A stretch of 64,000 nt of DNA from Paralithodes platypus. Lineage: Eukaryota > Arthropoda > Malacostraca > Decapoda > Lithodidae. Both the position numbers and the translations under genes were made by a program. The stretch is taken from NCBI GenBank assembly GCA_032716605.1, contig CM064519.1:32008199-32072198 (forward strand), written 5' to 3'. Below, one piece after another: positions 13,290-26,800 of this stretch (positions are counted from its first letter, which is position 1; each line of letters starts with the position of its first letter). The notes beneath the pieces are model-generated. The model saw only the letters and a list, made by a program, of their open reading frames with translations. It did no database searches and was not told the origin of the DNA.

Positions 13290-14000
13290 AAGAAACCAAT
13301 CAGAGCCGACGAAAAAGACCAAGAGAGGAACGGACGGGGTACCAAAGATATATATATATACAGATGAGAGAAATCAGAGCCACAAAATGAGACCAAGAAA
13401 TAAGCTTAAAGCCAAACTCAAAGAATAATATTAGTTCAGAAATGCAACTCAAAGCCAGAAGAAGAAAAAGAGTAGGGCAATTGAATCCAAGGAGCTCACT
13501 ATGGATGGAGGAGATAAATCAGAGCTAAACGAATTGACGAAGAAAGGAAAGAGAGTGAAGCCAATGACTATACTATGTATGAAGAAATGAAATCCAGAAG
13601 AGAAGACCAAGAAATGAAAGAAACCAAATCCAAGGAGCATACTATGAACGAAGGAGAGAATTCAGAGCCACAAGAAATGACGAAGAAAGTAGAGAAAGTG
13701 AAGCAAAGGAGTATATTATGGATGAAGGAGATAATTCCAAGCCAGAAGAGAAAGCCAAGAAAGGAAAGAAAGTGAGTCTAAAGAACATACTAAGGTTGAA
13801 GGAGGGAAATCAAAACCAGAAGGGCAGACGCAGAGAGGAAGTACCGAGGAGCCCAGGAATATGACATAGGCAAAGAAAGCCGAATTACAGTCAGAAGAGA
13901 ACACCAAGAAAGGACGAAAAGTGAGTCCAAGTAGCGTAATAAGGACGGAGGAGAGGAATCGGCAGGCATATTAGAGAAGGGCAATTATAAAGGGCAAGGA
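13290..14000. repeat. Degenerate purine-rich minisatellite, about 73-bp period
   Basis: A block of the type CCAAGGAGCATACTATGAAC plus GAAGGAGAGAATTCAGAGCC recurs near 13487, 13560, 13631, 13703, 13779 and 13927, i.e. every 71-76 bp or twice that. Strongly diverged, so old. Reading frames give Lys/Glu/Arg-rich peptides, but no frame is kept through the array. Confidence 0.7.
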
Positions 14001-14099
14001 GGGAGAGACACAAAGGGAGCCGACTTTTACACTCCCATTCTGTTAATAGCGGGGGAGGATTGTGGTAAAAATAAAGAGGTAGGACCCATATATCAAGAG

Positions 14100-14103
<4 letters not shown>

Positions 14104-14181
<78 letters not shown>
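14104..14181. repeat. (TG)n microsatellite
   Basis: About 38 TG units. Confidence 0.97.
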
Positions 14182-14183
<2 letters not shown>

Positions 14184-14419
14184 CGGCCTCTCATCTCTAT
14201 CGCATTACCATAGGACGATCCATCAGCTTGATTTGTCTTCTCTGTTCCTTTCCCCTATACAGTACTCTCAAAATTACTGCTCGTCATTCTTTTCCCATGT
14301 ATAATAATTATACTTCGTTATTGTTCTATGTTGTCAACACCCATTCATACTAACTTATTTGTCTTATACTCTTACTTTTATGTTCGCATACCATCACCCA
14401 TTTCCTTTCCCATGTATAG

Positions 14420-14636
14420 TTAACCCGTTCAGTACCAGGGCCGTCCTTTTCATCATATTCTGGCAACTATTATACGATTTTATTCAGCTTAGGAAGGACG
14501 TCTAGCAATAATAGGACTGCAAACTATCTCAACCAACCCTAATTAACTACCACAGAGCCTTCCTAAGCTGCATAATATCGTCTAAATACAGCTAGGAAGA
14601 AAATATAAGACACGTCGCTGGTACTCAATGGGTTAA
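14420..14636. mobile_element. TTAA MITE, family C (complete copy)
   Basis: It starts TTAACCCGTTCAGTACCAGG and ends CGCTGGTACTCAATGGGTTAA. The two halves are imperfect inverted copies: CAGCTTAGGAAGGACGTCTA pairs with GCCTTCCTAAGCTG. 217 bp with TTAA on both sides. Confidence 0.88.
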
Positions 14637-14639
14637 CAT

Positions 14640-15715
14640 CCATTTCAAATTTTAAATATTCAATCAACATTCATTCACAATATCTAATATGTAAAATCTA
14701 ATAAGTAAAACGTCCCAATCTTGTACTCTCAAACCTACCTTTTCATCATTCCCTCCAATTTCAAGTCTTTCTGTTTTCCGTTGTTAGGTTATTCTCTATC
14801 AATATGATTTTCATTATCCGAAGTTATTGCATTTCATTCATTACCAATAGTTACTAATAACCTTAATATATGTACACTGTTCTTTAGGGTAAAAACAATT
14901 ATTCCTCGGGTCAAAATATTTGTCTTTTGTTTACTTTATTCAGATATTCATCCACAAAGTGCCTTTCTCAATTTGCTCTTGGTTTTCTTTCGGCTACTTT
15001 GTTCAATTTGGTCTGAATCCTTACAGTTCTACGGCTCTCTATTATTGCAGTCTACCTAATCCTCCCCACAAAAACAAAGGCTTACCCGTTTTTACTACTC
15101 CAATTTCAAACAATCGTTAACGTCTCCATTCACACATAATCCCCTCTACCATTCCACACTAAACAAATCCTCACAACCCAACTAATTACATTTTCCCAGT
15201 CCAACCACTCTCCAACAATTTATCACAATCAAACGACTTTTCATTCTCTCAATCCCTTCCATTCCTAACCTTCCTAATACTATCTAACCACTCAAAATCC
15301 TCAAAATCCAATCACTCACCATTTTCCCAGACCTTCCCACTTTCCACTACCCTATTTCTCACTACCCAACGACTCCCAATTCATCCAGTCGATCCAATCC
15401 CAACCACTCCATGCCTAAGCCTCCCAATCCCCACCCCCACAATTCTCACAAAGCAACTATTCTCCATTCTCCCAGTCCACCAAATCGCTACCAACCCAAT
15501 CTTTCCAGGGCCTCCGAAATTACCTGCTATTGATTTGTAATAAGTCATGCACCCAGGCACCCCCTCAACCCGACCCCTCTACTGTACCACCACCCACCTT
15601 TACCTTAACCCTCTGCACCCTACTTTGGTCTATCTTCACCCACCTCGGATATTAAGTTTTTGTGCTTATTTATCTATAGATCCATACATTATATTCATAA
15701 GTTTACTCACACTCA
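14640..15715. other. Spacer; pyrimidine-rich from about 15120
   Basis: 15120-15530 is almost free of G on the plus strand (C/A/T-rich, with many CCCAATC and CCACT words). No gene seen. Confidence 0.45.

Positions 15716-15773
<58 letters not shown>
15716..15773. repeat. (CT)n microsatellite
   Basis: About 28 CT units. Confidence 0.97.
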
Positions 15774-15775
<2 letters not shown>

Positions 15776-16369
15776 TATATTTTTTTTCATATGCGTCTTC
15801 TTTAGTTTGCTGGCGTGAAGATTGAATTAAGATATAGTTTTCCACTTTCATTTACTTTCGGTTCACTATTATTGATCATAATTTTATTATGTTCCATATT
15901 TCTTATAACAAATTAACCTTTCTCATTTTCATTCAAGTACACACACTTCTGTTACGGTTTAATAATTATATACATTTAAATATCCTATCTCACAAAACAC
16001 ATTCTGATAAATATATTGGTATTATTTCTTTAGTGACAATTATTAGACAGGACATTAGCCAATCATGTTCGTAAGGATCAAGCGATTATAAATACTTGTT
16101 TTCTTTGAGGGATATTTGTCACTTAAAGTACCTATGCAACAACGCCATCATGTTATATGTAAGTCCTATCAAGAGCTATTTATATATGTAACGAAAGACA
16201 CACAAACACCCAAACAAGCAGCACAACATCCCTGTGTATGCAAGGAAGATCACGGCAACAAGCTTCCAGTTACCATTTTTGTATTATACAAAACTTGACA
16301 TGATTAATATGATTTCATATATTTTGGGTGATTGTGATATCAAAATAGGACCACTAACCTATTACCAAT
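15774..16369. other. AT-rich spacer, nothing recognised
   Basis: Only short chance ORFs. Confidence 0.45.
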
Positions 16370-16635
16370 ATAACCCTTTCAGTACTGGTGAAATTTTTAT
16401 TTATTTTTTCAGCTATATTTAGACGATTATATGAAGTTTGAGAGAGATATATAGAAGCTAAAAGGATTAATTGATATAGTCTGTAGCCTTTTAATTAGTA
16501 GACGTCCTTCCTAGGCTGAACACAATCTTCTAATAGTACCTTTTAATTAGTAGACGTCCTTCCTAGGCTGAACACAATCTTCTAATAGTTGCCAGAATAT
16601 AACTGAAAACATGTCACCGGTACTGAATGGGTTAA
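16370..16635. mobile_element. TTAA MITE, family C, with an internal 50-bp duplication
   Basis: Left end ATAACCCTTTCAGTACTGGT, right end CACCGGTACTGAATGGGTTAA. A block starting CCTTTTAATTAGTAGACGTC and ending CTTCTAATAG occurs twice in tandem (about 16487-16536 and 16537-16588), which explains why this copy is about 50 bp longer than its relatives. Confidence 0.85.
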
Positions 16636-16691
16636 TAGCTACCTCTCACACCCATGACGTTGCCCAACTCTAGCACAGACCTAATCCTCCC

Positions 16692-17062
16692 CTAAGGGGA
16701 GATGGGCGTATATATTTTATCATTTATGTATTTTTATATTATTTTATTAGTTTCCTCCCTAGACCTCCATCAAGCTTAAAAAAACACCCTCCCAAGACCC
16801 TCCTTCAAGGTAAGTTTGTGCGTTTTTCGATAGAAAAATGTGCCAGCCGAAGGCCGGTTTCTCTTTAACGACAGGCTCACTGTCGCTCTTCAGGAAAATA
16901 TCGTCACCTGAATGACACGAAAAGTCTAAATATTGACAAAGAAATGGGGCAAAAGGTCTTAAAATCGCCAAACAAATGGGCCGAACGTATTATAATCTGA
17001 AAATTAATGGGGCTAAGCCTGAGGAAAAAGGGGGACCCAAATACCGGCCCATCTCCCCTTAA
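16692..17062 (-). mobile_element. TTAA MITE, family A, with perfect 15-bp TIRs
   Basis: Left end TAAGGGGAGATGGGC, right end GCCCATCTCCCCTTA. The inside is the reverse complement of the family A copies at 4197 and 25055 (ctagacctccatcaagctta, gtttttcgatagaaaaatg, aaaattaatggggctaa). Its right end is the first unit of the satellite that follows. Confidence 0.85.
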
Positions 17063-17905
17063 CCACGAATACCGGCCCATCTCCCCTTAACCACGAATAC
17101 CGGCCCATCTCCCCTTAACCACAAATACCGGCCCATCTCCCCTTAACCACAAATACCGGCCCATCGCCCCTTAACCACGAATACCGGCCCATCTCCCCTT
17201 AACCACAAATACCGGCCCATCTCCCCTTAACCACAAATACCGGCCCATCTCCCCTTAACCACGAATACCGGCCCATCTCCCCTTAACCACGAATACCGGC
17301 CCATCTCCCCTTAACCACAAATACCGGCCCATCTCCCCTTAACCACGAATACCGGCCCATCTCCCCTTAACCACAAATACCGGCCCATCTCCCCTTAACC
17401 ACGAATACCGGCCCATCTCCCCTTAACCACAAATACCGGCCCATCTCCCCTTAACCACAAATACCGGCCCATCGCCCCTTAACCACGAATACCGGCCCAT
17501 CTCCCCTTAACCACAATACCGGCCCATCTCCCCTTAACCACAAATACCGGCCCATCTCCCCTTAACCACGAATACCGGCCCATCTCCCCTTAACCACGAA
17601 TACCGGCCCATCTCCCCTTAACCACGAATACCGGCCCATCTCCCCTTAACCACGAATACCGGCCCATCTCCCCTTAACCGGCCCATCTCCCCTAACCACG
17701 AATACCGGCCCCATCCTCCCCTTAAACACGAATACCGGCCCATCTCCCTTAACCACGAATACCGGCCCTCTCTCTCCCCTTAACCCACGAATAACCGGCC
17801 CATCTCCCCTTAACCACGAATACCGGCCCATCTCCCCTTAACCACGAATACCGGCCCATCTCCCCTTAACCACAAATACCGGCCCATCTCCCCTTAACCA
17901 CGAAT
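17036..17905. repeat. 28-bp satellite, about 31 copies, built from a MITE end
   Basis: The unit is the last 24 bp of the MITE (AAATACCGG + CCCATCTCCCCTTAA) plus four flanking bases CCAC. Two variants, CACGAA and CACAAA, alternate irregularly. Most units are identical; a few near 17680-17790 carry small indels. Confidence 0.95.
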
Positions 17906-17962
17906 GATATTTATTTAATGTGAAAAATACGGTCTGGCGTCAGTGATTATCAAACTAAAAGG

Positions 17963-18194
<232 letters not shown>

Positions 18195-18359
18195 TCCTCC
18201 TCCTCCCCCCCCCCCCTACTCCTCCTCCTCCCACCCATTCCTCTACCTCCTACAACCCCCCTCCCTCTCTCCCATAACCACACACCCTACTAAATATTAT
18301 ATTACTATCGGCATGTAAACTTCTCCACTGGTCATATTGCGCTAACTATCCCCTCAATA

Positions 18360-19402
18360 ACCATTATTGTAATAAGAATTTGAACCATGTAACTCATCTT
18401 TGTAAAATATTGTATTACTATAATTCCATTATAACTTCGGTAGTTGGTAATATTAGTCACATTATGTATGTGACTTGTATTCAGCTAACTATGACCTCAA
18501 TAACCGTTGATGTAATGAAGAATGTGAAGCGTCCCTCATATGATTGTAATATATTTGTGGTACTATTATTGCATAATAATTAATGTAGTTCGAAATATTA
18601 GTCACATCTTGTATGTAATAATTGTATTCAGCTACCTATGATCTCAATAACCATTGATGTAAGAAAACATGAATGGCCTCCTCATATGATTGCACTAGTT
18701 TTGTAGTGCTATTATTTACCTGTCAATTAATAATTCAGTCACTTTTTTTTTTTTTTTTTTTTTTTTTCATGAGCACGTATATACAGCATATGTGGCAATC
18801 AAATGAGGAAACTATAATAACACCAGGCGACGATACTGTTGTTACAGTAGAATAATGGCTCTTTGAGCAGTATGTATTGCCTTACCAGTGGTTGTCCCCT
18901 TATTATTATTATTATTTTATTATTATTATTGAAATACCACAGGAACGAAAATTCCTGGGAGCGAAACTTCCACCCCCAACGAGATCCCTCTCTTTCTACC
19001 ACCTCCCTCCACATGTTACACGTCTCGTTAATCACAGTCTTCTAATATACAAATCACATTTCCTTACCCCCTGACAATCTTGAAATACCCACTAAGTATA
19101 TTCAATTAGATACCAACCATGCAGACTATAATACGTTCGTTGTGTATGGGTACGAGGCGATCTCAAGACACCTTAGCTCCCAGTGCACAACGAACCGGAT
19201 CATGATTATGTCCGCCTGTATTAAATTATGTATTATGTTGATTTATACCATTGCCTATTTTTGTAATAATTGTATTCAGCTAACTATGATCTCAATAATC
19301 ATTGATGTAATGAAAATATGAAGTCTCCTCATACGATTGCACTAGTTCTGTAGTGCTATTATTTACAACCTGTCAATTAATAATTCAGTTACTACAAGCT
19401 TG

Positions 19403-19447
<45 letters not shown>

Positions 19448-19640
19448 TATATATATATATATATATACAGACCATGTGACAATTAAATGAGGAAACTATA
19501 ATAACACATCTGAATAATGCCAACCTGACTTATAAACACAAATATGAATGTAACCAGACGACGATGCTGTTGTTTCAGTGGAATAATGGCTCTTTGAGCA
19601 GTATGTATCGCCTTACTAGTGGTTGTCCCCTCACAGGATG
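18360..19640. repeat. Diverged duplicated modules with poly-T tracts
   Basis: One module (attcagctaactatgacctc ... aaccgttgatgtaatg) occurs near 18480, 18629 and 19273. A second (gaggaaactataataacac ... aatggctctttgagcagtat ... agtggttgtcccct) occurs at about 18806-18900 and 19488-19631. Poly-T runs lie at 18744-18766 and 19409-19443 at the matching point of each copy. The arrangement is a tandem duplication of roughly 0.7 kb. Function unknown. Confidence 0.7.
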
Positions 19641-20405
19641 GGGGGCGCTGCTCAATAAACTCGCCCCTCGGGGCAAACTCAAAATCAAATCTCTCTCTCT
19701 CTCTCTCTCGATATAAATGATTAGCCAATTACCCAACTTTCCGCGCCACCCCCGTTACAGTTCCCGGTAGCTCATTAGGAATATGTTTAACACTCTTTAA
19801 TCACGCCCGGGGTAAACTTGAAGAAGGGGGCGAGAGAAAATCGATTAGAGTTCGGCCGATTATAAAGTGTTCGTAAACAAATATTTACTTTTCCACTTTT
19901 CCTTATGCTGGATATTATACAGATGTACAAAACATGGATATTGTATATTTCTTGACTATGAATATATAATATGTTTACATTTAGTAGTTTATGAAATATA
20001 TTTCCAGAGAAGTTCTTAATTTATTAATAATCTGAAAATTTCAAAAGGATTCGCCTGGTTTTCCCCAAAATATATCTTCAGATGTGCTCACTTTATGATG
20101 TATTAAGCTGATAATAAACCAAAGGGATAATTTTATAATTAATATCTTTCGCTTGGATTCCTTTAAATAACTTGTCTACCTTACTTGATCTGCTAGACAC
20201 AGCTGAATAACAGTATATTGTCACTGTAAAAGGAACTAGCAAACCAATAAACGTACACAAGACCAAACCACAACAAACAATTCAACATGATAATTGTATA
20301 ATGAATAATCCTCAATATTTCAGGTGCTGGTGGAAGAAATGGACAAGATAAGTTTTAGTTAGTTGCGTGGTCAGAAATGAACAGGAGTAAGACATTTGAT
20401 TCACA
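19641..20405. other. Spacer, nothing recognised
   Basis: Contains a short CT tract at 19690-19709. Otherwise AT-rich without motifs. Confidence 0.4.
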
Positions 20406-21676
20406 CAACGATATAGTAGGGCTTACATAATGGTTGGTGTATATAATAACAACGATATAGTAGGGCTTACATAATGGTTGGTGTATATAATAACAACGAT
20501 ATAGTAGGGCTTACATAATGGTTGTTGTATATAATAACAACGATATAGTAGGGCTTACATAATGGTTGTTGTATATAACAACGATATAGTAGGGCTTACA
20601 TAATGGTTGTTGTATATAATAACAACGATATAGTAGGGCTTACATAATGGTTGTTGTATATAATAACAACGATATAGTAGGGCTTACATAATGGTTGTTG
20701 TATATAATAACAACGATATAGTAGGGCTTACATAATGGTTGTTGTATATAATAACAACGATATAGTAGGGCTTACATAATGGTTGTTGTATATAATAACA
20801 ACGATATAGTAGGGCTACATAATGGTTGTTGTATATAATAACAACGATATATAGTAGGGCTTACATAATGGTTGTTGTATATAATAACAACGATATAGTA
20901 GGGCTTACATAATGGTTGTTGTATATAATAACAACGATATAGTAGGGCTTACATAATGGTTGTTGTATATAATAACAACGATATAGTAGGGCTTACATAA
21001 TGGTTGTTGTATATAATAACAACGATATAGTAGGGCTTACATAATGGTTGTTGTATATAATAACAACGATATAGTAGGGCTTACATAATGGTTGTTGTAT
21101 ATAATAACAACGATATAGTAGGGCTTACATAATGGTTGTTGTATATAATAACAACGATATAGTAGGGCTTACATAATGGTTGTTGTATATAATAAACAAC
21201 GATATAGTAGGGCTTACATAATGGTTGTTGTATATAATAACAACGATATAGTAGGGCTTACATATGGTTGTTGTATATAATAACAACGATATAGTAGGGC
21301 TTACATAATGGTTGTTGTCTATAATAACAACGATATAGTAGGGCTTACATAATGGTTGTTGTATATAATAACAACGATATAGTAGGGCTTACATAATGGT
21401 TGTTGTATATAATAACAACGATATAGTAGGGCTTACATAATGGTTGTATATAATAACAACGATATAGTAGGGCTTACATAATGGTTGTTGTATATAATAA
21501 CAACGATATAGTAGGGCTTACATAATGGTTGTTGTATATAATAACAACGATATAGTAGGGCTTACATAATGGTTGTTGTATAATAACAACGATATAGTAG
21601 GGCTTACATAATGGTTGTTGTATATAATAACAACGATATAGTAGGGCTTACATAATGGTTGTTGTATATAATAACA
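20406..21676. repeat. 44-bp satellite, about 29 copies
   Basis: The unit reads CAACGATATAGTAGGGCTTA then CATAATGGTTGTTGTATATA then ATAA. Copies are nearly identical; the first two have GGTTGGTG where later ones have GGTTGTTG. Single-base indels occur near 20815, 21194, 21264 and 21445. Confidence 0.97.
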
Positions 21677-21729
21677 ACCGTGACAGTATTTATAGTAGTG
21701 GACTGAAATATCAATAAGGACGTGGGTGC

Positions 21730-22109
21730 TTAAGGGGGGTGACCTGTTTTTGTTCTGTCCTTTTCTATCTTTGTCTGGCTTGTATCCATTTGGCCCCATT
21801 CAGCCTACTGTTTAAGATGTTTATCCCCATCCAGGTGTCAATTTTTTACTGGTGAGCGGTAGCGAGCCACAATATTTTTTATTTTTGTTTGACAGCAGGC
21901 TAAATTTGTACATTTTTCGATAGAAAAATGTCTCCGGCGAAGCCGGCTTTCTTCATATAATGCTGGCTCGCTGTCGCTCGCCAGGAACAAATCGACACCT
22001 AGATGGGGATAAACGTCTTAAAATAGTTGGCTGAATGGGGCCGAATGGATACAAGCCAGAGAAAGAGAGAAAAGGACAGAAATAACAAAAAGCAGGTCAC
22101 CCCCCTTAA
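21730..22109. mobile_element. TTAA MITE, family B, long palindrome, intact
   Basis: Starts TTAAGGGGGGTGACCTG and ends CAGGTCACCCCCCTTAA: perfect inverted ends including TTAA. Further inverted pairs continue inward: GGCTTGTATCCATTTGGCCC with GGGCCGAATGGATACAAGCC, and TCCAGGTGTCAA with TCGACACCTAGAT. The middle (ggcgagc/gctcgcc words, tttttcgatagaaaaatg) is shared with family A. 380 bp, non-coding. Confidence 0.92.
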
Positions 22110-23230
<1,121 letters not shown>

Positions 23231-25054
23231 TTATAGGTTGGTAAAGAATAGTTTCCTTTACAAGTAATTTCGTCCACTTTTATACTGAATGCATATACAG
23301 TACTCGCTTAACTTAACAATGTAACCAAAGTTTAAACCAGTCATAACCAATTATCAACCTAACCAAACCTAACCTAATTGAGATTAGGTTATTTGTTAAT
23401 GCTACAGCCAAGCGTAATAAACGAGAGACCAACTATCAAACTCGACCAGCAATTAACAGGATTCAAACTCATGCGCCAGTCAAGTAAAATACAACATAGT
23501 GGAGCTTTTGTTGTCAACTTTTGATCGGCAACTTTATTCTGACAATTTTTTTTTGTTTAATATTCTGAGTTAGTATTGGCCAGTGGATTTTACATCAATT
23601 GGATGGATGACAACATTATTATAAGAATTTCCTTCAAAAGCTACCAGATCAAAGTTGATTAAATATGTTGAAGGAAAGCGCGCTCGTATGTTGCTGACTT
23701 CTGCCTTTTTGTTTCGCCTTACCTCCCACTTTCCTGATTGTCTCGATCTTCCCTACCAATGAAAGGACGTAACTTAATATATTACTATAACATTACTGAG
23801 CCAATTGAGAATGTATTCATTTGTTATTGGTGATATGATTTTATTTTTATTATTATTATTATTATTTATTTTTATTTATTTTTGGAAAGTGTATAATTAT
23901 ACGCAGTGCATTACTTGTTTTATCATTATTTTATAATTCAAAATAGTTTTATTATATTGAATATAATTAGAAAATACAATATATATTATTTTACGGTGTA
24001 AACAAATGTCAGGCATTTATTACGATTAGAGTAAAGTAATCGTTATGAAACAAACAACAAACTGTATATTCAATAACAGAAACAACGCACCGAGAAAATA
24101 ATGTTTGCTCCGGACCCCCAAGTGAAGGTTTGAAGTGGGAGAGAAAGCTGGTCTTATTTCTGAGTCTGGCCTTGTGTTGCCTCCATCAGACACCAGAGAT
24201 ATATAATCCCAGGTTTCTCTCCCTTCTTTTCTCTTGCTCCTCGTTTCCTTTTGTTTTGTTACCCTCTTTCCTTTTCCTTCCATCGCTTCTTTCTTCGTTT
24301 ACGCCCACCTTCATAATATTAATAGTTTCAGTTGTTTTCGTATTATTCCAGTGTGATTGTTCTTCTTCCCTTACTCAATGTTTCTATTTCTTTTCCTCTT
24401 TGTTCTTCTATCAGACAAAAGATAAAGCAAATCACTGGCTTCTCTCTTATGTATTTCTTGTTTCTTGGTCCATTCATGCAACGTCATTTCTTGTTCTTCC
24501 TTTTCTTCCACCAAACAGGAGAACCATTATAATCTTGGGTTTCTCTTCTTCTCTCGCTCCGTGTTTCCTTTCCTTCTATTTTACCGCCTTTGTTTTTTTT
24601 TTAATTGTTGTCTTTCAATCAGGAAGGTAATAGGCTATAATGTTGCTCTTGGTACACCTTGTTCATAGATTATTGTACTCCTAAGCCCTATATGTACTGT
24701 AATGTATTTTTCCTCTCATTCAATACAAACTACTTTCCCGTCCTCCCTGTTGTTGCTTTCCTATTTTAACATTTCTATTAATTAACAACAAATATTCGCC
24801 CTTCTTTCGAAAGAATTTCTTAGTTTCCTTATTTTTGTACTTCTCCATAACATTTCTTCGTTCCTTTCTCTCCAAATATCTCTCCTACCTTCGTAATGCC
24901 TGTTTTACTCGTCTCACACTGTCTTGCTTCCATTGTTCTCTGTTTAGTTTATATTTATATCTGGTTTAGCATTCCCTTATTGACTGTATTTTTTTGTTAA
25001 CCATTTTCGTCTTCTCCCTGTTATAATATTTGCAGCGGAGCATTTTATGTTCAT
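23231..25054. other. Spacer; T-rich region with chance ORFs
   Basis: 23355-23395 carries degenerate AACCTAACC words. 24200-25020 is pyrimidine-rich on the plus strand; a 166-residue ORF at 24130-24630 is Phe/Leu/Ser-rich, consistent with composition rather than selection, and has no recognisable domain. Confidence 0.45.
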
Positions 25055-25389
25055 TTAGGGGAGATATCGACTTGAGGATTTTTTTGCTGGACCCCTTTCT
25101 CCCTCATGTTTAGCCCCATTGCTTTTGAGATTTTAAGACAGTCGCCCCATTAGTTTGGCGATTTTAAGAACTTTCGCCCCATTTCCGTCAATTTTAAAAC
25201 CTTTCGTGCAATTTAGGTGTCGATTTTATCCTGGCGAGCGATAGCGAGACTGTAATTTAAGAGGAATCGGCTTTCAGCCGGGACATTTTTCTACCGAAAA
25301 ATGTACAAATTTATCTTGAAAGGGGCTCAAGGGGGTGTAATCTTAAGCTTGATGGATATCTAGAGACCAAACTAATAACCTCCCCGTAA
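25055..25389 (+). mobile_element. TTAA MITE, family A
   Basis: Starts TTAGGGGAGATATCGAC and ends AACCTCCCCGTAA, so both TTAA ends carry one change. The interior is closely similar to 4197-4531 (tttagccccattg, cctggcgagcgatagcgag, ggctttcagccgggac). 335 bp, the same length as that copy. Confidence 0.85.
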
Positions 25390-26293
25390 TTAACTTTCCA
25401 TAATTGTTTTATAGTGTGTGTACCACTATGTATCTTATCCCCTTGGCTAAGTTGGCTACCTGTCATCCTTTCTTTATTTTGTCTACGTCTCGTTCTTCTC
25501 GCAATCATTATGTCATTAACTATAAAACAGAGTCGTTCCTCGTGTCATTTATTTTGCATTTTGTGTTCTCTTTTTGCCCATACTGTTTATTCTTGCATTA
25601 TACGTTCTCCTTAGTGTTCTTATTTATCTACATGTTTCTGGACATTATTCTTTACCACATTTATACTTCGTTACTTTAACCATAAACAACAAGATCCAAT
25701 TATCTGCTACCTCCTCTTCTCTCCCCTATTGCCGCTTTCTTTTTCTACCTTTACATCTGTCAGAGTATCCCCAGATCTCAACAAATCCTGCCTGCCTTCC
25801 TCTCCTAACGCTTCCTCTCTATTCTCAGTGTTTCTCTGTGTTCCTCTTTTTTTTTATCTTAACCCTCTGATTCGTCTATTCTTGCTTCTTTCTCTGTTTT
25901 GAAACTAGGCTCTCCTTTCGTTATTCTCTCGACAATTCATCTCGTTTTGTATAAAATCAGTTTTATTCATCCATATACAGTATATATTTTTTACAACATT
26001 AATGTAATTACTGTAAAGGTACCCTTTATTTTATCTTATATATGCTCACTCTCACTCTCACTCTCACTCTCTCTCTCTCTCCACTAAGAAAACTTCCCTA
26101 ATCTAAAACTTTGCGCCCCACACCACCGACCAGCATCCTCCTCCTTCCTCCTCTCCCTCCTCCCCAGAAAATGCATTTACGGGGAAACGAAGACGAATTA
26201 CCGATGTACGAGGGTTTTGTGAGTATTGTGACGGGGATTTTGATTTATGGGCCGCGGGTGAGGCTTGGAAACATGGAAAGCCTCTTTGGAAAT
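25390..26293. other. Spacer; pyrimidine-rich
   Basis: T/C-rich with a CT tract at 26042-26080. ORFs at 25404-25870 are Leu/Phe/Ser-rich artefacts of composition. Confidence 0.4.
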
Positions 26294-26800
26294 GTGAAAT
26301 CTGTGTGGTGGTGGTGGTGGTGGTAGGGGGTGCAGGGGTGGGGTCCCCGATGGTCAAAAGTGGTGAAGGTGGGGTGGATATAGAGGGGGTACTAGTGATG
26401 GTAGTATTGGTGGGGGTGGTGTTAATGGTATTTGTGAGGGTGTTGGTGGGATTCTTATGGGTGTTTTGGTGTTGGTGGGATTACTATGGGTGTCGTGGTA
26501 TGGGTGTTATTCAAGGTGATGGCGGAAGTGGCGAGAGTGATGTTGTCATAGACGTGTTTTGGTGCTAGGAGTGGTGTAGGTTAGGTGTTAGTGGTGAGGA
26601 TATTAGTGAGCCTGGTGTTACTATTGATGATCCTGCAGAGGGTGTTGTTATTGATGGATGTGTGACGATGGTGTTATGGACCTTGTGGTAAAGTTGTTAA
26701 AGGTAATAATATTGATGAGGGTGTTGCGGTGTTGGATATGGTTGAGTGTTGGCTGTATTGAGTATATGGCTGCATATGGTCACGATGGTTAGTGTGAGAG
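26294..26800. repeat. G/T-rich GGTGGT/GGTGTT low-complexity region
   Basis: Begins with eight GGT units (about 26303-26326), then degenerate words such as GGTGTTGGTGGGATT. No fixed period. ORF translations are Val/Gly-rich artefacts. Confidence 0.6.

Noticed and set aside
17036..17905. CRISPR-like array of 28-bp repeats
   Set aside because: Units are directly adjacent with no spacers, the DNA is eukaryotic, and the unit is explained by a MITE end.
24130..24630. 166-residue ORF
   Set aside because: Composition follows the T/C-rich DNA, no domain or homologue comes to mind, and overlapping frames are also open.
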